Shown here: positions 30,082-38,234 of the stretch, piece by piece
How positions within the stretch are numbered: position 1 is the first letter of the stretch
Layout: every line of letters begins with the position of its first letter
IMG/VR virus record: IMGVR_UViG_3300025282_000063
Coordinates: 1 to 45,838 of that record
Strand: one strand, 5' to 3'
Source: a virus
DNA length: 45,838 bases
Position numbers and translations under genes: made by a program
The notes under the pieces: model-generated
What the model saw: the letters and a program-made list of their open reading frames with translations, nothing else
Told to the model about the DNA's origin: nothing
Database searches by the model: none

Positions 30082-30126
30082 AACTAACTCCTATATAACA
30101 GGATGGTTGGTGACAATGATCCTATC

Positions 30127-32409
30127 TCACAAAAATCTCTTTTTCTTTCTAAATCTATTATCATCTAGCGCCCTTTTAACTGCTCTATCTAAAGCATCTT
30201 GTGGGCTTAACCACTTATCCATATGCATCATTAAACGCTGATCTTGTAGAATTAAATTTGCATCCCCCTGACGCAAGTCACGTAATCTATCAATATTTTG
30301 TTCTGTTAATCCAGAACCTAGCGTTGCTGTTTTTAATCCTTCCCTAGCTCCTTTCAAGTCCGTGTCAGATAAATATTTAAATAGTCCTGTTCTCATTTGA
30401 GATCCAGCCTCACGATTGAGCTTTCTAATTTCAGCCATAATTTTATTAATCTGTGCTTGATCCTTCCTAGCACCCAGACCTAACTTACGAATTGCTATCA
30501 GACGATCTTGCACAGTTTTTGGATACTGGAATATCTCCTCTTCCGTTTCAAACTCGGTTTCCAGTTCCTTCCTCTTCCTGGCTTTTTCCTCTGCCGTTTC
30601 AGCCATTTGCTGTTGTTTCACATCAGCAAGTCTACTTTTAAGAGATGTTGCAAGAGTAGGCACATGATAGGGCATACCACCAGGACCAACTGCCACGCTT
30701 GGTGAACCTATAGCCTCACCAGCAGCACCCACTCCTGCCCCCAATAGCTTCATCCAATGAGGTGCTTTTAAAGTTCCTTCAAGTGCTCTTAGTCGTTGTG
30801 CCTTATCTGCTGCCCGTGCTTTTATTTGTTCTGGGTCACGCTGTCCAGCTAATGGATTAGGTGGTGGTGGCTTTGGTCCTGCCTTAATGTTTGCAAGTGC
30901 TCGCTCTTCTGCGAAAGTTGTACCCCATCCTGGCCCTAGAGCTTGACGAGCTTTCTCAGTGTCATACACTTCAGTTTTAGATGGTTGTGTTTCCCACCAA
31001 TTACCTACAGATCCAGATTGCCTATACACAACAGGAAGATTGGTCAAACCCCCACCTTTTCTTTCCACAAATATATCCGTATCGGATTCCACACTCATAT
31101 CAGGTTCTTGTAGAGCACTATAACGCTCATACAGAATATCATAAAGACCACCACCACCACTCATTTTATAGGTATTTGGTCCTCTTCCAACTAATCCGCC
31201 ACTTTTCCACCCCGGATTCGGATTCCAATTAGCAAGATTACTAGCAGCACCAGAACCCACACCAGCCATTCCGCCACCACCGCCGCCAAACATTCCACCA
31301 AGAGCTTTTCCAGCCATCGCACCACCAGGACCACCCAGGAAGGCTCCTCCCAGTTGTAGCCCAGCACCCAGAAGCTGCTTACCAAAACTTGGACCCTTCG
31401 GACCTGTCTGTGTTGAAGCCTTATTTGCCAGAAAACCTGTTGGCATCCCATAGACAAGACCAGAGTATTTTGCAAGTTCTTGGTCGGGGAACTGTTTTTT
31501 CTCCATATACCTACGATAGAGATCATCAAGTTTTGATTGTTCAAATTGTCGCCTCTGCTCACCCACCTGCGCACCCAGACCAATCTCTGAAACCTGAGTA
31601 CCATATATATCTTTTCCCAGACCCCTCACATCACTAGCACGAAGTCTTAGACGTTCTCTCTGTTGCGCCAAACGATTTTGAGCATCTTGCCATGCACTTT
31701 GAGATCCCCTTGTTTGAATATCTGCTAAATTTTGTAGATGTGCCTGTTCTCCCAGACCCATTTCTATAGCTGCCCTTGATCCCAGACCAGACATACCACC
31801 GCCACCAACTAGCTTTGCTTCTCTGGCCTTTCTAACACCCTCATAAGCCTCTCCAGCTTTCCGCCTTTCCATATCAGTCACAGCTTGTTGATATTGGCTC
31901 ATCAAACCTTGGATTTCCCCTGCCGTGGGCGCTGCTCCTGCTGCTCTAACATCCGTCAAAGCTTCTTCAAGGTATGGCTGTTGAGTTCCCAGTAATGACA
32001 GAAGACCTTCTTGAGCTGCTTTCTCTTCAGCAGTTATAGGAGCAATCCTCTCTCCCTCATACTCTTCATATCCCTTTGCTTCTTGCTCTTCCATACGTGT
32101 TCTGGCACGACCAAGAATATCCTGAACATAAGGTTTAAGAACATCAGGAATATCAGCCTTGGTTTCTGTTTTGGTTTGTGGTCTTGATCCCCCACCCAAA
32201 TACTGGGGAAGTTCCGTAATTTCATTGATAGTTCCAGCACCGCCCAAGGCTTTAAGAACCTTGGCCTCAAAAGAATTAATATGTGCTAGCTCCACATCAT
32301 CATCATTACCATATCCAGCAATATCTTTGTACAGTTCCTTTAATAACTGTACCTTTTCCTTGACCGAATAGGTATCAATAATAAATTTAAAATTAGATTT
32401 TATGGTCAT
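30127..32409 (-). CDS. Large internal virion/ejection protein (760 aa)
   Basis: The first half is helical and Gln/Glu-rich. Residues about 355-410 are an extreme Gly/Ala-rich hydrophobic segment (GAGLQLGGAFLGGPGGAM and a GGGGG run), likely membrane-inserting. A GG-motif repeat occurs around 405-470 (KSGGLVGRG, SGGGGLYDI, KGGGLTNLPVV). The C-terminus is basic, ending FRKKKRFL. This fits a T7 gp14/gp15-like ejection protein in role. The ATG has GGAAG upstream, and the gene lies upstream of the giant gp16-like gene in the leftward arm. Confidence 0.7.
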   Translation of the reverse strand: MTIKSNFKFIIDTYSVKEKVQLLKELYKDIAGYGNDDDVELAHINSFEAKVLKALGGAGTINEITELPQYLGGGSRPQTKTETKADIPDVLKPYVQDILGRARTRMEEQEAKGYEEYEGERIAPITAEEKAAQEGLLSLLGTQQPYLEEALTDVRAAGAAPTAGEIQGLMSQYQQAVTDMERRKAGEAYEGVRKAREAKLVGGGGMSGLGSRAAIEMGLGEQAHLQNLADIQTRGSQSAWQDAQNRLAQQRERLRLRASDVRGLGKDIYGTQVSEIGLGAQVGEQRRQFEQSKLDDLYRRYMEKKQFPDQELAKYSGLVYGMPTGFLANKASTQTGPKGPSFGKQLLGAGLQLGGAFLGGPGGAMAGKALGGMFGGGGGGMAGVGSGAASNLANWNPNPGWKSGGLVGRGPNTYKMSGGGGLYDILYERYSALQEPDMSVESDTDIFVERKGGGLTNLPVVYRQSGSVGNWWETQPSKTEVYDTEKARQALGPGWGTTFAEERALANIKAGPKPPPPNPLAGQRDPEQIKARAADKAQRLRALEGTLKAPHWMKLLGAGVGAAGEAIGSPSVAVGPGGMPYHVPTLATSLKSRLADVKQQQMAETAEEKARKRKELETEFETEEEIFQYPKTVQDRLIAIRKLGLGARKDQAQINKIMAEIRKLNREAGSQMRTGLFKYLSDTDLKGAREGLKTATLGSGLTEQNIDRLRDLRQGDANLILQDQRLMMHMDKWLSPQDALDRAVKRALDDNRFRKKKRFL

Positions 32410-32410
32410 A

Positions 32411-32842
32411 TCAATTCACTTCCCTTGTTAAGACAGTACAATATTTTTTAAAACCTTCTTTTGGTAGAACTCTGGTCCAGCCATCTCTTGCCAAGATCTC
32501 AAACCTTTTAGCATTATTAGCTCTGGCAAACCTGATCAATTCAGAATCTTCATCCCAACAGTATTTAAGCCATTTATCCATTGTGTTTTTCTTGGAAGAT
32601 CCTAGAACTACTCTAAGTCTTCTTTCTCTGGGATAGTCTACAAATTCTGTTGTTGCTGCCAGCATAATGCCATCCTCTTTATTACCTACCACCCACAAAT
32701 CCATCTGACCACCACGCAACCATTGCTCCACATCTTCTATTGTGAACTCCCCCAGATTTTGGTCAACTGATAACTGAAGAAGATCTTTAACATGGGGCCA
32801 GACAATATCAATTGCATTTGTTTCTATTCTTATTAAAGCCAT
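32411..32842 (-). CDS. GNAT-fold-like protein (143 aa)
   Basis: The beta-helix pattern, with EEDG-like strand (LWVVGNKEDGIMLAAT) and a helical VLGSSKKNTMDKWLKYCW, resembles the acetyl-CoA-fold proteins encoded next to internal virion genes in many podoviruses. The acetyl-CoA pyrophosphate loop (Q/RxxGxG/A) is not clear, so it is probably structural rather than catalytic. It lies between the proline-rich virion protein and the 760-residue protein with a one-base gap each side. Confidence 0.55.
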   Translation of the reverse strand: MALIRIETNAIDIVWPHVKDLLQLSVDQNLGEFTIEDVEQWLRGGQMDLWVVGNKEDGIMLAATTEFVDYPRERRLRVVLGSSKKNTMDKWLKYCWDEDSELIRFARANNAKRFEILARDGWTRVLPKEGFKKYCTVLTREVN

Positions 32843-33574
32843 CTAAACTTTGTCTAGGAGCGAACGAACCAATTCCAAGCCATCAACTTCCTTGGGCTGC
32901 TCATCGCTTCCCGTAGCTTCAGCCCTAATTTCTTTAATTATTTGATCCATAATATCAGCTCCCCTATCTGGATTACCATTTCCTATGAGAGACATTACAT
33001 CGGCTGGTATAATATATTCCTTGGTACTAACCCTCAATTCACCTACTGTATTACCACCCTCTTCAATAGCCATAGATACATCATCTTCCATTCCATGACC
33101 ATCTCCGGGTACCCTCCCAGCAAATTTATCACTGGCAGGTAAATCTACTAAACCTCCCCTCGCCGCCTCTAACCGAATACCCTCAAATCTTGGTTGTGGT
33201 TGACGATTAATAACATCTCCATATGTTTCTTCATTATCAGGACGGGATGCTAAATATCTGTCTTTCACCACTTCTGTTGCGATGGTGGGTATAGGCATGG
33301 AAAACAAAGCTTGATGTACAGAAGGTGGAGGTGAACCCATAGGAGGTATTGAAGATAAACCCCCTGGTGGTCCCATAGGTGGCCCTGGTGGTCCCATAGG
33401 TGGCCCTGGTGGTCCCATAGGTGGTCCTGCCGGTCCCATAGGTGGCCCATCAGGAGGTGGCATTGGCATTGGCATACCTTCTGGTCGAGCTGCTTGCTGC
33501 ATAAGCCGCATATCATCTCTGGGTGTCTCAGTTTCAATTATCTCTTGGAAATCTAGTATGTCTTGTAAAGCCAT
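32843..33574 (-). CDS. Virion protein with collagen-like Pro-Gly repeats (243 aa)
   Basis: Residues about 33-90 carry perfect GPPMGPPG-type repeats, a collagen-like region at the protein level. The second half (GRVPGDGHGMEDDVSMAIEEG, then VSTKEYIIPADVMSLIGNG) is well conserved in style among marine podovirus virion proteins. Its function is unknown. The repeat DNA near 33360-33440 is also nearly identical copies of a CCCATAGGTGGTCC unit. It overlaps both neighbours at start and stop. Confidence 0.7.
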   Translation of the reverse strand: MALQDILDFQEIIETETPRDDMRLMQQAARPEGMPMPMPPPDGPPMGPAGPPMGPPGPPMGPPGPPMGPPGGLSSIPPMGSPPPSVHQALFSMPIPTIATEVVKDRYLASRPDNEETYGDVINRQPQPRFEGIRLEAARGGLVDLPASDKFAGRVPGDGHGMEDDVSMAIEEGGNTVGELRVSTKEYIIPADVMSLIGNGNPDRGADIMDQIIKEIRAEATGSDEQPKEVDGLELVRSLLDKV

Positions 33575-33783
33575 TATGTTAATCTTCCATAAGTGTTAGA
33601 TTGAGGAGCAGTTTGTTCAGCAATAAAGTTACTACTATTATACCCTATTTTTTTCATTTTGGCAAATTGCTGTTGTTTTTTATCCAGTCTGTTTCGATAA
33701 GGATCAATAGCCTGTCCGGTATTATAATTATTCTGGAGAGTACTTTTATTAATCAATTCCAGATGCTGTGCCTTTGTTGTCAT
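33574..33783 (-). CDS. Small virion-cluster protein (69 aa)
   Basis: ATG at 33783 overlaps the previous gene's TAA. A longer form begins at 33801 but without a ribosome-binding site. The protein is Asn/Gln-rich and basic with no clear fold. It is expressed with the virion genes on both sides. Function unknown. Confidence 0.65.
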   Translation of the reverse strand: MTTKAQHLELINKSTLQNNYNTGQAIDPYRNRLDKKQQQFAKMKKIGYNSSNFIAEQTAPQSNTYGRLT

Positions 33784-34058
33784 TAGAAAAAATCCTTCCA
33801 AGATGTTTCCGAACCTAGACTTACATATCCCCTGAACTTACCAGCACTGGCAGAATATGCAATGTCACCCTTCCGGGGTCTACCTATACTTCCCACTGTC
33901 ACAACCGTATAAATATTTGTGGTTGGGGCTGAATCTATTTCTCCGTCCCTGATTGCAAGTTCAGTGGCTAGCATAGCTCCCCATTGCTGTATCTCTTCAT
34001 ACATTGCTCTCATATCATCAGTAGGCATATTAATAGGTAAGATAGGATATTGCGCCAT
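33783..34058 (-). CDS. Small virion-cluster protein (91 aa)
   Basis: A helical start with an acidic patch is followed by a beta-rich end (PTTNIYTVVTVGSIGRPRKGD, then IAYSASAGKFRGYVSL), resembling the small beta-domains found in tail or head-completion proteins. It overlaps the 725-residue protein by one base on one side and the small 69-residue gene on the other. Confidence 0.65.
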   Translation of the reverse strand: MAQYPILPINMPTDDMRAMYEEIQQWGAMLATELAIRDGEIDSAPTTNIYTVVTVGSIGRPRKGDIAYSASAGKFRGYVSLGSETSWKDFF

Positions 34059-36235
34059 TATCGCCCTCCATCAGCTTGAAGAGCTAATCTGATTGATCCC
34101 CACCGCCAACTGGAATTATTGGATGCACACGAAACTCTAATCTTTGCTTGTCTACCCCTAGATCTGAAGTCCACCTTCTGGGTAGCCCCGGCAATATCAA
34201 ATTCCTTGGTAATGCTTTCCAAACTCTCAGGAAATTGTTTGGTTATAACTTTCATTTTGATTTTACCAGTACTGATATCATAATCAGGAATAACCCTGTC
34301 CATGAACATAAGCGCATTACCATCCGCAATATCGAAGTCAGCAGATTCTACATAAGATACTAAAGTTGAATCTCCAGTTCCAGTAAACACTTCTTCAGGT
34401 TCATTATTATAAATATTATTTCCAGAGGCTGTTACTCCAGTTGTTAGTGTATTGCCAAATACTTCCATGTCATTGAAGGTCGTAAATAATGTCTCTCCAT
34501 ATACCCAGTAACCATCTTCTGGAGAGAAAATAACATAGCTATCACATTCCGTACTATCCGAAGAAGGATATAACCATATTATTTCTCTGAACTCTGAATT
34601 GATTCCAGCATATACCTTATCATAATAGGAAGCGTTTATTCTACTAAATATATATCTACGAACCGTACAATCCAGAGTCTTTACTTGACCAGAATTGGAA
34701 TAGAAATTATCATATCCCATCCAGTATGTAACACCATTATAATCAATACCTGCATGTGGCCCTATCAAACCACAGTTAGTACCCACCTGCTGAAATTTAA
34801 ATGTGAGGGGAGGACCAACAAATGACATCAACCATAAAGAATTATCAGTCCAAATATTAATAGCATTCCTTCCTCTAACGCCACCTACAATTTTAGTACC
34901 GTCTGTCAGTACCACTTCCCCGGACGTTGTACTTAGAGAAGGAACCCAGTTAGTTCGATTATCTTGATCAGACCAACGAACCAACATTGGATTGAATGTT
35001 CCACTCACTGTGGCATCCGCTGCATATTCATTAGTACCCAGAGCAATCAGATGTCTATCATTGGGAGATACAATAATTGAGTTAACACTAATTGGAGATG
35101 TGGTAATTGATGTGGCTCTGGTGGGAGTTACAGAAGCATCTGTATCAAAATAAAATATATTACTTCCTCTCCGATTGGCTATTACATCCTCACCCCAGTT
35201 ATCCAGGCTCCACTGTCCAATTTCAATTTTAAGACCTGATGCACTTGCAGAGGCAGGTTCATCCCAAGCCCTGTAGGGAGAGCCTATACTTCCTGCTACT
35301 TGAGGATAGATCCGGGCAGTCATTGCCAGATTAGATGTGGCATTCTCCGTAGCTGATGCAGCCGTATTAACACTCACAATAATCTGAGTACTAGCTATCG
35401 ACACGATGGTAAATTCTGGTCCTCCCACATTAACAGATCCTACTGAAGATTGACTCAGAATAAGATTACCTCCTACAGTGACTGGATGAGCAGCCGCACT
35501 CACAGGTATAAATATTACAGTATCATTGGCAACTCCTCCATGAGCAGCAGCACAAGAGACAGTTACCAGTGTATTACCTGCGTTTGTAGATATTTTGCTA
35601 ATTCCCACTGATGTTGGCTCGGTTGCATTATATGCAGCAGCCGTATAGCCTACCCCAGCAGCAGCCACAGAACTACCTGTGGGAATGTAGTAATTGAATG
35701 TGGCCTTTCCTTTGGCAGACTCCGTACTATCTGCATTTCCAGTAACACTAATTGTAAATACAGCTCCACTCACAATAGATGTAATAGGATAAACATTTCC
35801 ACTCAGACTTACATTGCTACTTCCAATAGCCGAAGTTGCTGTGAAATACACATAATCTCCCGCAGCTCGATCATGAGCAGCATCAGAACAACATACTCTG
35901 GTAGAGCCTGATGAAGTACCAAAACAGTTTGTCAATGCCACAGAAGATGTTAGTGGTGTTATATCATATATCTGATCTCCTTCATGTTCATATAGTTTAT
36001 CAGGAGTACCAAAGATTGCTCTGGCTTTGACATCTGTACCCGTCCAACTAATCAAAGCTCTTCCAGATCCATCAAAGACAGTGCTGGTTCTTACCTCATA
36101 GCCACGCATATTTTCAGGACGACCAGCACGAAACCGCACACGGTTACCGTCATACCAACGGCCTTCTTCCGCATATTGCGTAGTTTCTCTATTGAAACCT
36201 TGCTGAAAATTAAATTTTTTTAATTCTGCTGTCAT
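34058..36235 (-). CDS. Large virion protein (725 aa), tail or stabilisation type
   Basis: Start at ATG 36235, two bases after the upstream stop; a longer frame begins only with TTG. The start (AELKKFNFQQGFNRETTQY) and the beta-rich body with many VTV/SVS strands match the type of T7-like phage tail/stabilisation proteins found between collar and internal virion genes. There are Ala/Thr/Ser-rich beta repeats and a C-terminus with FRSRGRQAKIRVSCAS. T7 gp12-like tail tubular protein B is the most likely equivalent by position and size. Confidence 0.65.
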   Translation of the reverse strand: MTAELKKFNFQQGFNRETTQYAEEGRWYDGNRVRFRAGRPENMRGYEVRTSTVFDGSGRALISWTGTDVKARAIFGTPDKLYEHEGDQIYDITPLTSSVALTNCFGTSSGSTRVCCSDAAHDRAAGDYVYFTATSAIGSSNVSLSGNVYPITSIVSGAVFTISVTGNADSTESAKGKATFNYYIPTGSSVAAAGVGYTAAAYNATEPTSVGISKISTNAGNTLVTVSCAAAHGGVANDTVIFIPVSAAAHPVTVGGNLILSQSSVGSVNVGGPEFTIVSIASTQIIVSVNTAASATENATSNLAMTARIYPQVAGSIGSPYRAWDEPASASASGLKIEIGQWSLDNWGEDVIANRRGSNIFYFDTDASVTPTRATSITTSPISVNSIIVSPNDRHLIALGTNEYAADATVSGTFNPMLVRWSDQDNRTNWVPSLSTTSGEVVLTDGTKIVGGVRGRNAINIWTDNSLWLMSFVGPPLTFKFQQVGTNCGLIGPHAGIDYNGVTYWMGYDNFYSNSGQVKTLDCTVRRYIFSRINASYYDKVYAGINSEFREIIWLYPSSDSTECDSYVIFSPEDGYWVYGETLFTTFNDMEVFGNTLTTGVTASGNNIYNNEPEEVFTGTGDSTLVSYVESADFDIADGNALMFMDRVIPDYDISTGKIKMKVITKQFPESLESITKEFDIAGATQKVDFRSRGRQAKIRVSCASNNSSWRWGSIRLALQADGGR

Positions 36236-36236
36236 A

Positions 36237-37316
36237 TCAAAGCTTGATAATAAATTGTACAATCAATGAAGGAGGTATATTACTGTGTGCACCAGTATCA
36301 CCAGTTGATCCTGTATTAACATTAGTTCCTGAAGTATATGCAAGATTGGATGAACCACCCCCTACAAATGGTCCTTGTGTTGCCAATCCATGTTCATGAG
36401 CTGGCATTTGTGCCTCTGTCAATGTTACAGCTTGAACACCACCAGTATTACCTATGGTAGTTCCAACAATCATTCCTGCTGTTACACTAGTTAATCCAGA
36501 GCCAATTCCTGCCATAAATTTACCAGCAAGATCAGGAACATTAAATGTAGTTGATCCATTACCAACTCCATATAAAGTCCCAATCACAGTAAACAAGGCA
36601 GAAGTTGAAGTACCAGTACGAGTATGAGCAGAACCATCACATAATTTATACCCAGTTGGTGCTGCTGTAACACCATAAGGTAGGATAGCTCCCGTAGGAA
36701 GAAGTCCTGTTATATTAGCACCATCCCCATAGAAGGCCGAGGCACATACCTTACTGCTTACATGAACATTACTCTCGACTACTACATCTCCTCCCACAGT
36801 AACTGTTCCTGTGAAATTAGCAGCCCCAGACACACAAACGGTTGATTCAAAAGTTGCTGCACCCTCCACAGTTATAGCCGATCCGAAAGTTGCAGGAGCA
36901 ACATTATAGACCGAAGTTCCATTTGTGATTACAAAAGTATTTGAACTGGGAGGAATAGTTACTCCAGTATTACCGGCAACTCGTAAGATAACAGCATCGT
37001 CGGAAGCATTATTTGATACGGAATTACGAACTACATATGATTTGGAGTTATTGGGAATAAGGACAAAGATAGATGTATGTGCTCCACCAATAGAACCAGT
37101 AAGTTCTAGTATAGCAGATCGAGCCTGATCACCGGAACCTTGGTTATTGGTTAGAGTAACACTGACAGTACTGCCAATAGATAGAGTTGCATAGCCAGCT
37201 ACCGCATCATCTACCAGACTGATAACCCCATCGTTAAGAACTTGTCCCCACGTATTAGGATTATCTCCATCACCTTGCTTGGTCAGACGAAGATTACTTG
37301 TGTATGTTGCTGCCAT
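36237..37316 (-). CDS. Tail fibre with Phage_Tail_Collar domain (359 aa)
   Basis: The C-terminal domain has GAILPYGVTAAPTGYKLCDG, FNVPDLAGKFMAG and MPAHEHG, the Phage_Tail_Collar signature. The N-terminal part starts AATYTSNLRLTKQGDGDNPN, then a repeat region with VTVGGDVVVESNVHVSSK and VCASAFYGDGANITG. The last block also occurs in the giant fibre at 38235, so the two share a module. It likely forms or attaches a receptor-binding tail part. It overlaps its upstream neighbour by 23 bases. Confidence 0.85.
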   Translation of the reverse strand: MAATYTSNLRLTKQGDGDNPNTWGQVLNDGVISLVDDAVAGYATLSIGSTVSVTLTNNQGSGDQARSAILELTGSIGGAHTSIFVLIPNNSKSYVVRNSVSNNASDDAVILRVAGNTGVTIPPSSNTFVITNGTSVYNVAPATFGSAITVEGAATFESTVCVSGAANFTGTVTVGGDVVVESNVHVSSKVCASAFYGDGANITGLLPTGAILPYGVTAAPTGYKLCDGSAHTRTGTSTSALFTVIGTLYGVGNGSTTFNVPDLAGKFMAGIGSGLTSVTAGMIVGTTIGNTGGVQAVTLTEAQMPAHEHGLATQGPFVGGGSSNLAYTSGTNVNTGSTGDTGAHSNIPPSLIVQFIIKL

Positions 37317-37671
37317 TTACTTCTCTCCTAATAATCCCTTGTAAGTCTGCATCTTTCTTTGGCTTTTGTTCTATCAAAACAGTTCCCATCTGTCCCATGA
37401 AATATACACACGATATACCGCTTGCATTCTCAACTGTGATATTCCAGAACCCATTTTCTCCTGTTGATACCTGTAAAACATTAGACTGATCTATAAATCC
37501 CATGAAAATCTTTGTTTCATCTTTCTGGGCTTCGTTTAGTTTTTCCGCCAATCCACAATAAGTATTGACTACTTCAGGAGACTGTCTTAATAGTAGACCT
37601 TCTTCTTGTGCATAAGCAGTCCCAGTAAAAAGAAAGATTCCGAGTATCACACAAATAATTTTTAAGAACAT
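37294..37671 (-). CDS. Secreted small protein with signal peptide (125 aa)
   Basis: A clear signal peptide (LKIICVILGIFLFTGTAYA, cleavage after AYA) starts the protein. The mature part has two cysteines, FIDQSNVLQVSTGENGFWNITV and a Lys-rich acidic end. Among tail genes, an exported protein could aid release, stop superinfection at the envelope or be a virion accessory. GGAGAGG lies before the ATG. No family recognised. Confidence 0.75.
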   Translation of the reverse strand: MFLKIICVILGIFLFTGTAYAQEEGLLLRQSPEVVNTYCGLAEKLNEAQKDETKIFMGFIDQSNVLQVSTGENGFWNITVENASGISCVYFMGQMGTVLIEQKPKKDADLQGIIRREVNGSNIHK

Positions 37672-37691
37672 TGCCTCTCCACTTCTGGATC

Positions 37692-37937
37692 TCAGGCCGT
37701 TCCTGCCAGTTTATCTAGGGGATTCTCCACAGGTTCGGGTTTCTCAGACAAGCTTTGGATTAGGATATTCATAAAAGAGTCTGATGCTATAACAATTTGA
37801 TCTAGTTGAAATTGAGTAGCCTGACGCTTCTGTTGTAAATCCTGTACTTGAGTAATCCAATACTTTTGCTGATCCGTTAAATCAGATTGATCGTAATCAT
37901 TACCATTGATATTGATTACATTACTTTCTTCAGTCAT
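37692..37937 (-). CDS. DUF6447-like small protein (81 aa)
   Basis: ININGNDYDQSDLTDQQKYWITQVQDL and the following coiled-coil region match the DUF6447 style seen in T4-like and marine phages, usually next to structural or fibre genes. Function unknown; a chaperone or tail accessory is a reasonable guess. AAGGAAC lies upstream of the ATG. Confidence 0.65.
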   Translation of the reverse strand: MTEESNVININGNDYDQSDLTDQQKYWITQVQDLQQKRQATQFQLDQIVIASDSFMNILIQSLSEKPEPVENPLDKLAGTA

Positions 37938-37951
37938 AAATATGTTCCTTT

Positions 37952-38215
37952 CTATGCGGCCACGTAGGCTTTACCAGCCGTGACGGCATCGTCATATGAT
38001 GTTTTGCTATTCGAGGAATCCTTATACCAATCTTTCTCAGCTTGAATTTCAAGATGATCAGTATTCCGAGTTACCATAAGTTTCACTTCCGCTGCTGTTC
38101 CAAACATTTGCATAGCTTCTGTATCATCAGCTATAGTAGCATTAATCAGATTAACACTATCATCCATAGCTGAGAAATGTGCAGCAATCTCTTCAGCAGT
38201 AGGTTCATTATCCAT
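37952..38215 (-). CDS. Small acidic protein (87 aa) next to the fibre
   Basis: Acidic and helical, with alternating charge, no cysteines and no membrane segment. The ATG has AAGGAGAG upstream. Its position directly after the giant fibre and before the DUF6447-like gene suggests a fibre chaperone or attachment protein, as often found there. The family is not recognised. Confidence 0.65.
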   Translation of the reverse strand: MDNEPTAEEIAAHFSAMDDSVNLINATIADDTEAMQMFGTAAEVKLMVTRNTDHLEIQAEKDWYKDSSNSKTSYDDAVTAGKAYVAA

Positions 38216-38234
38216 TTTTCTCTCCTTGGTTAAG

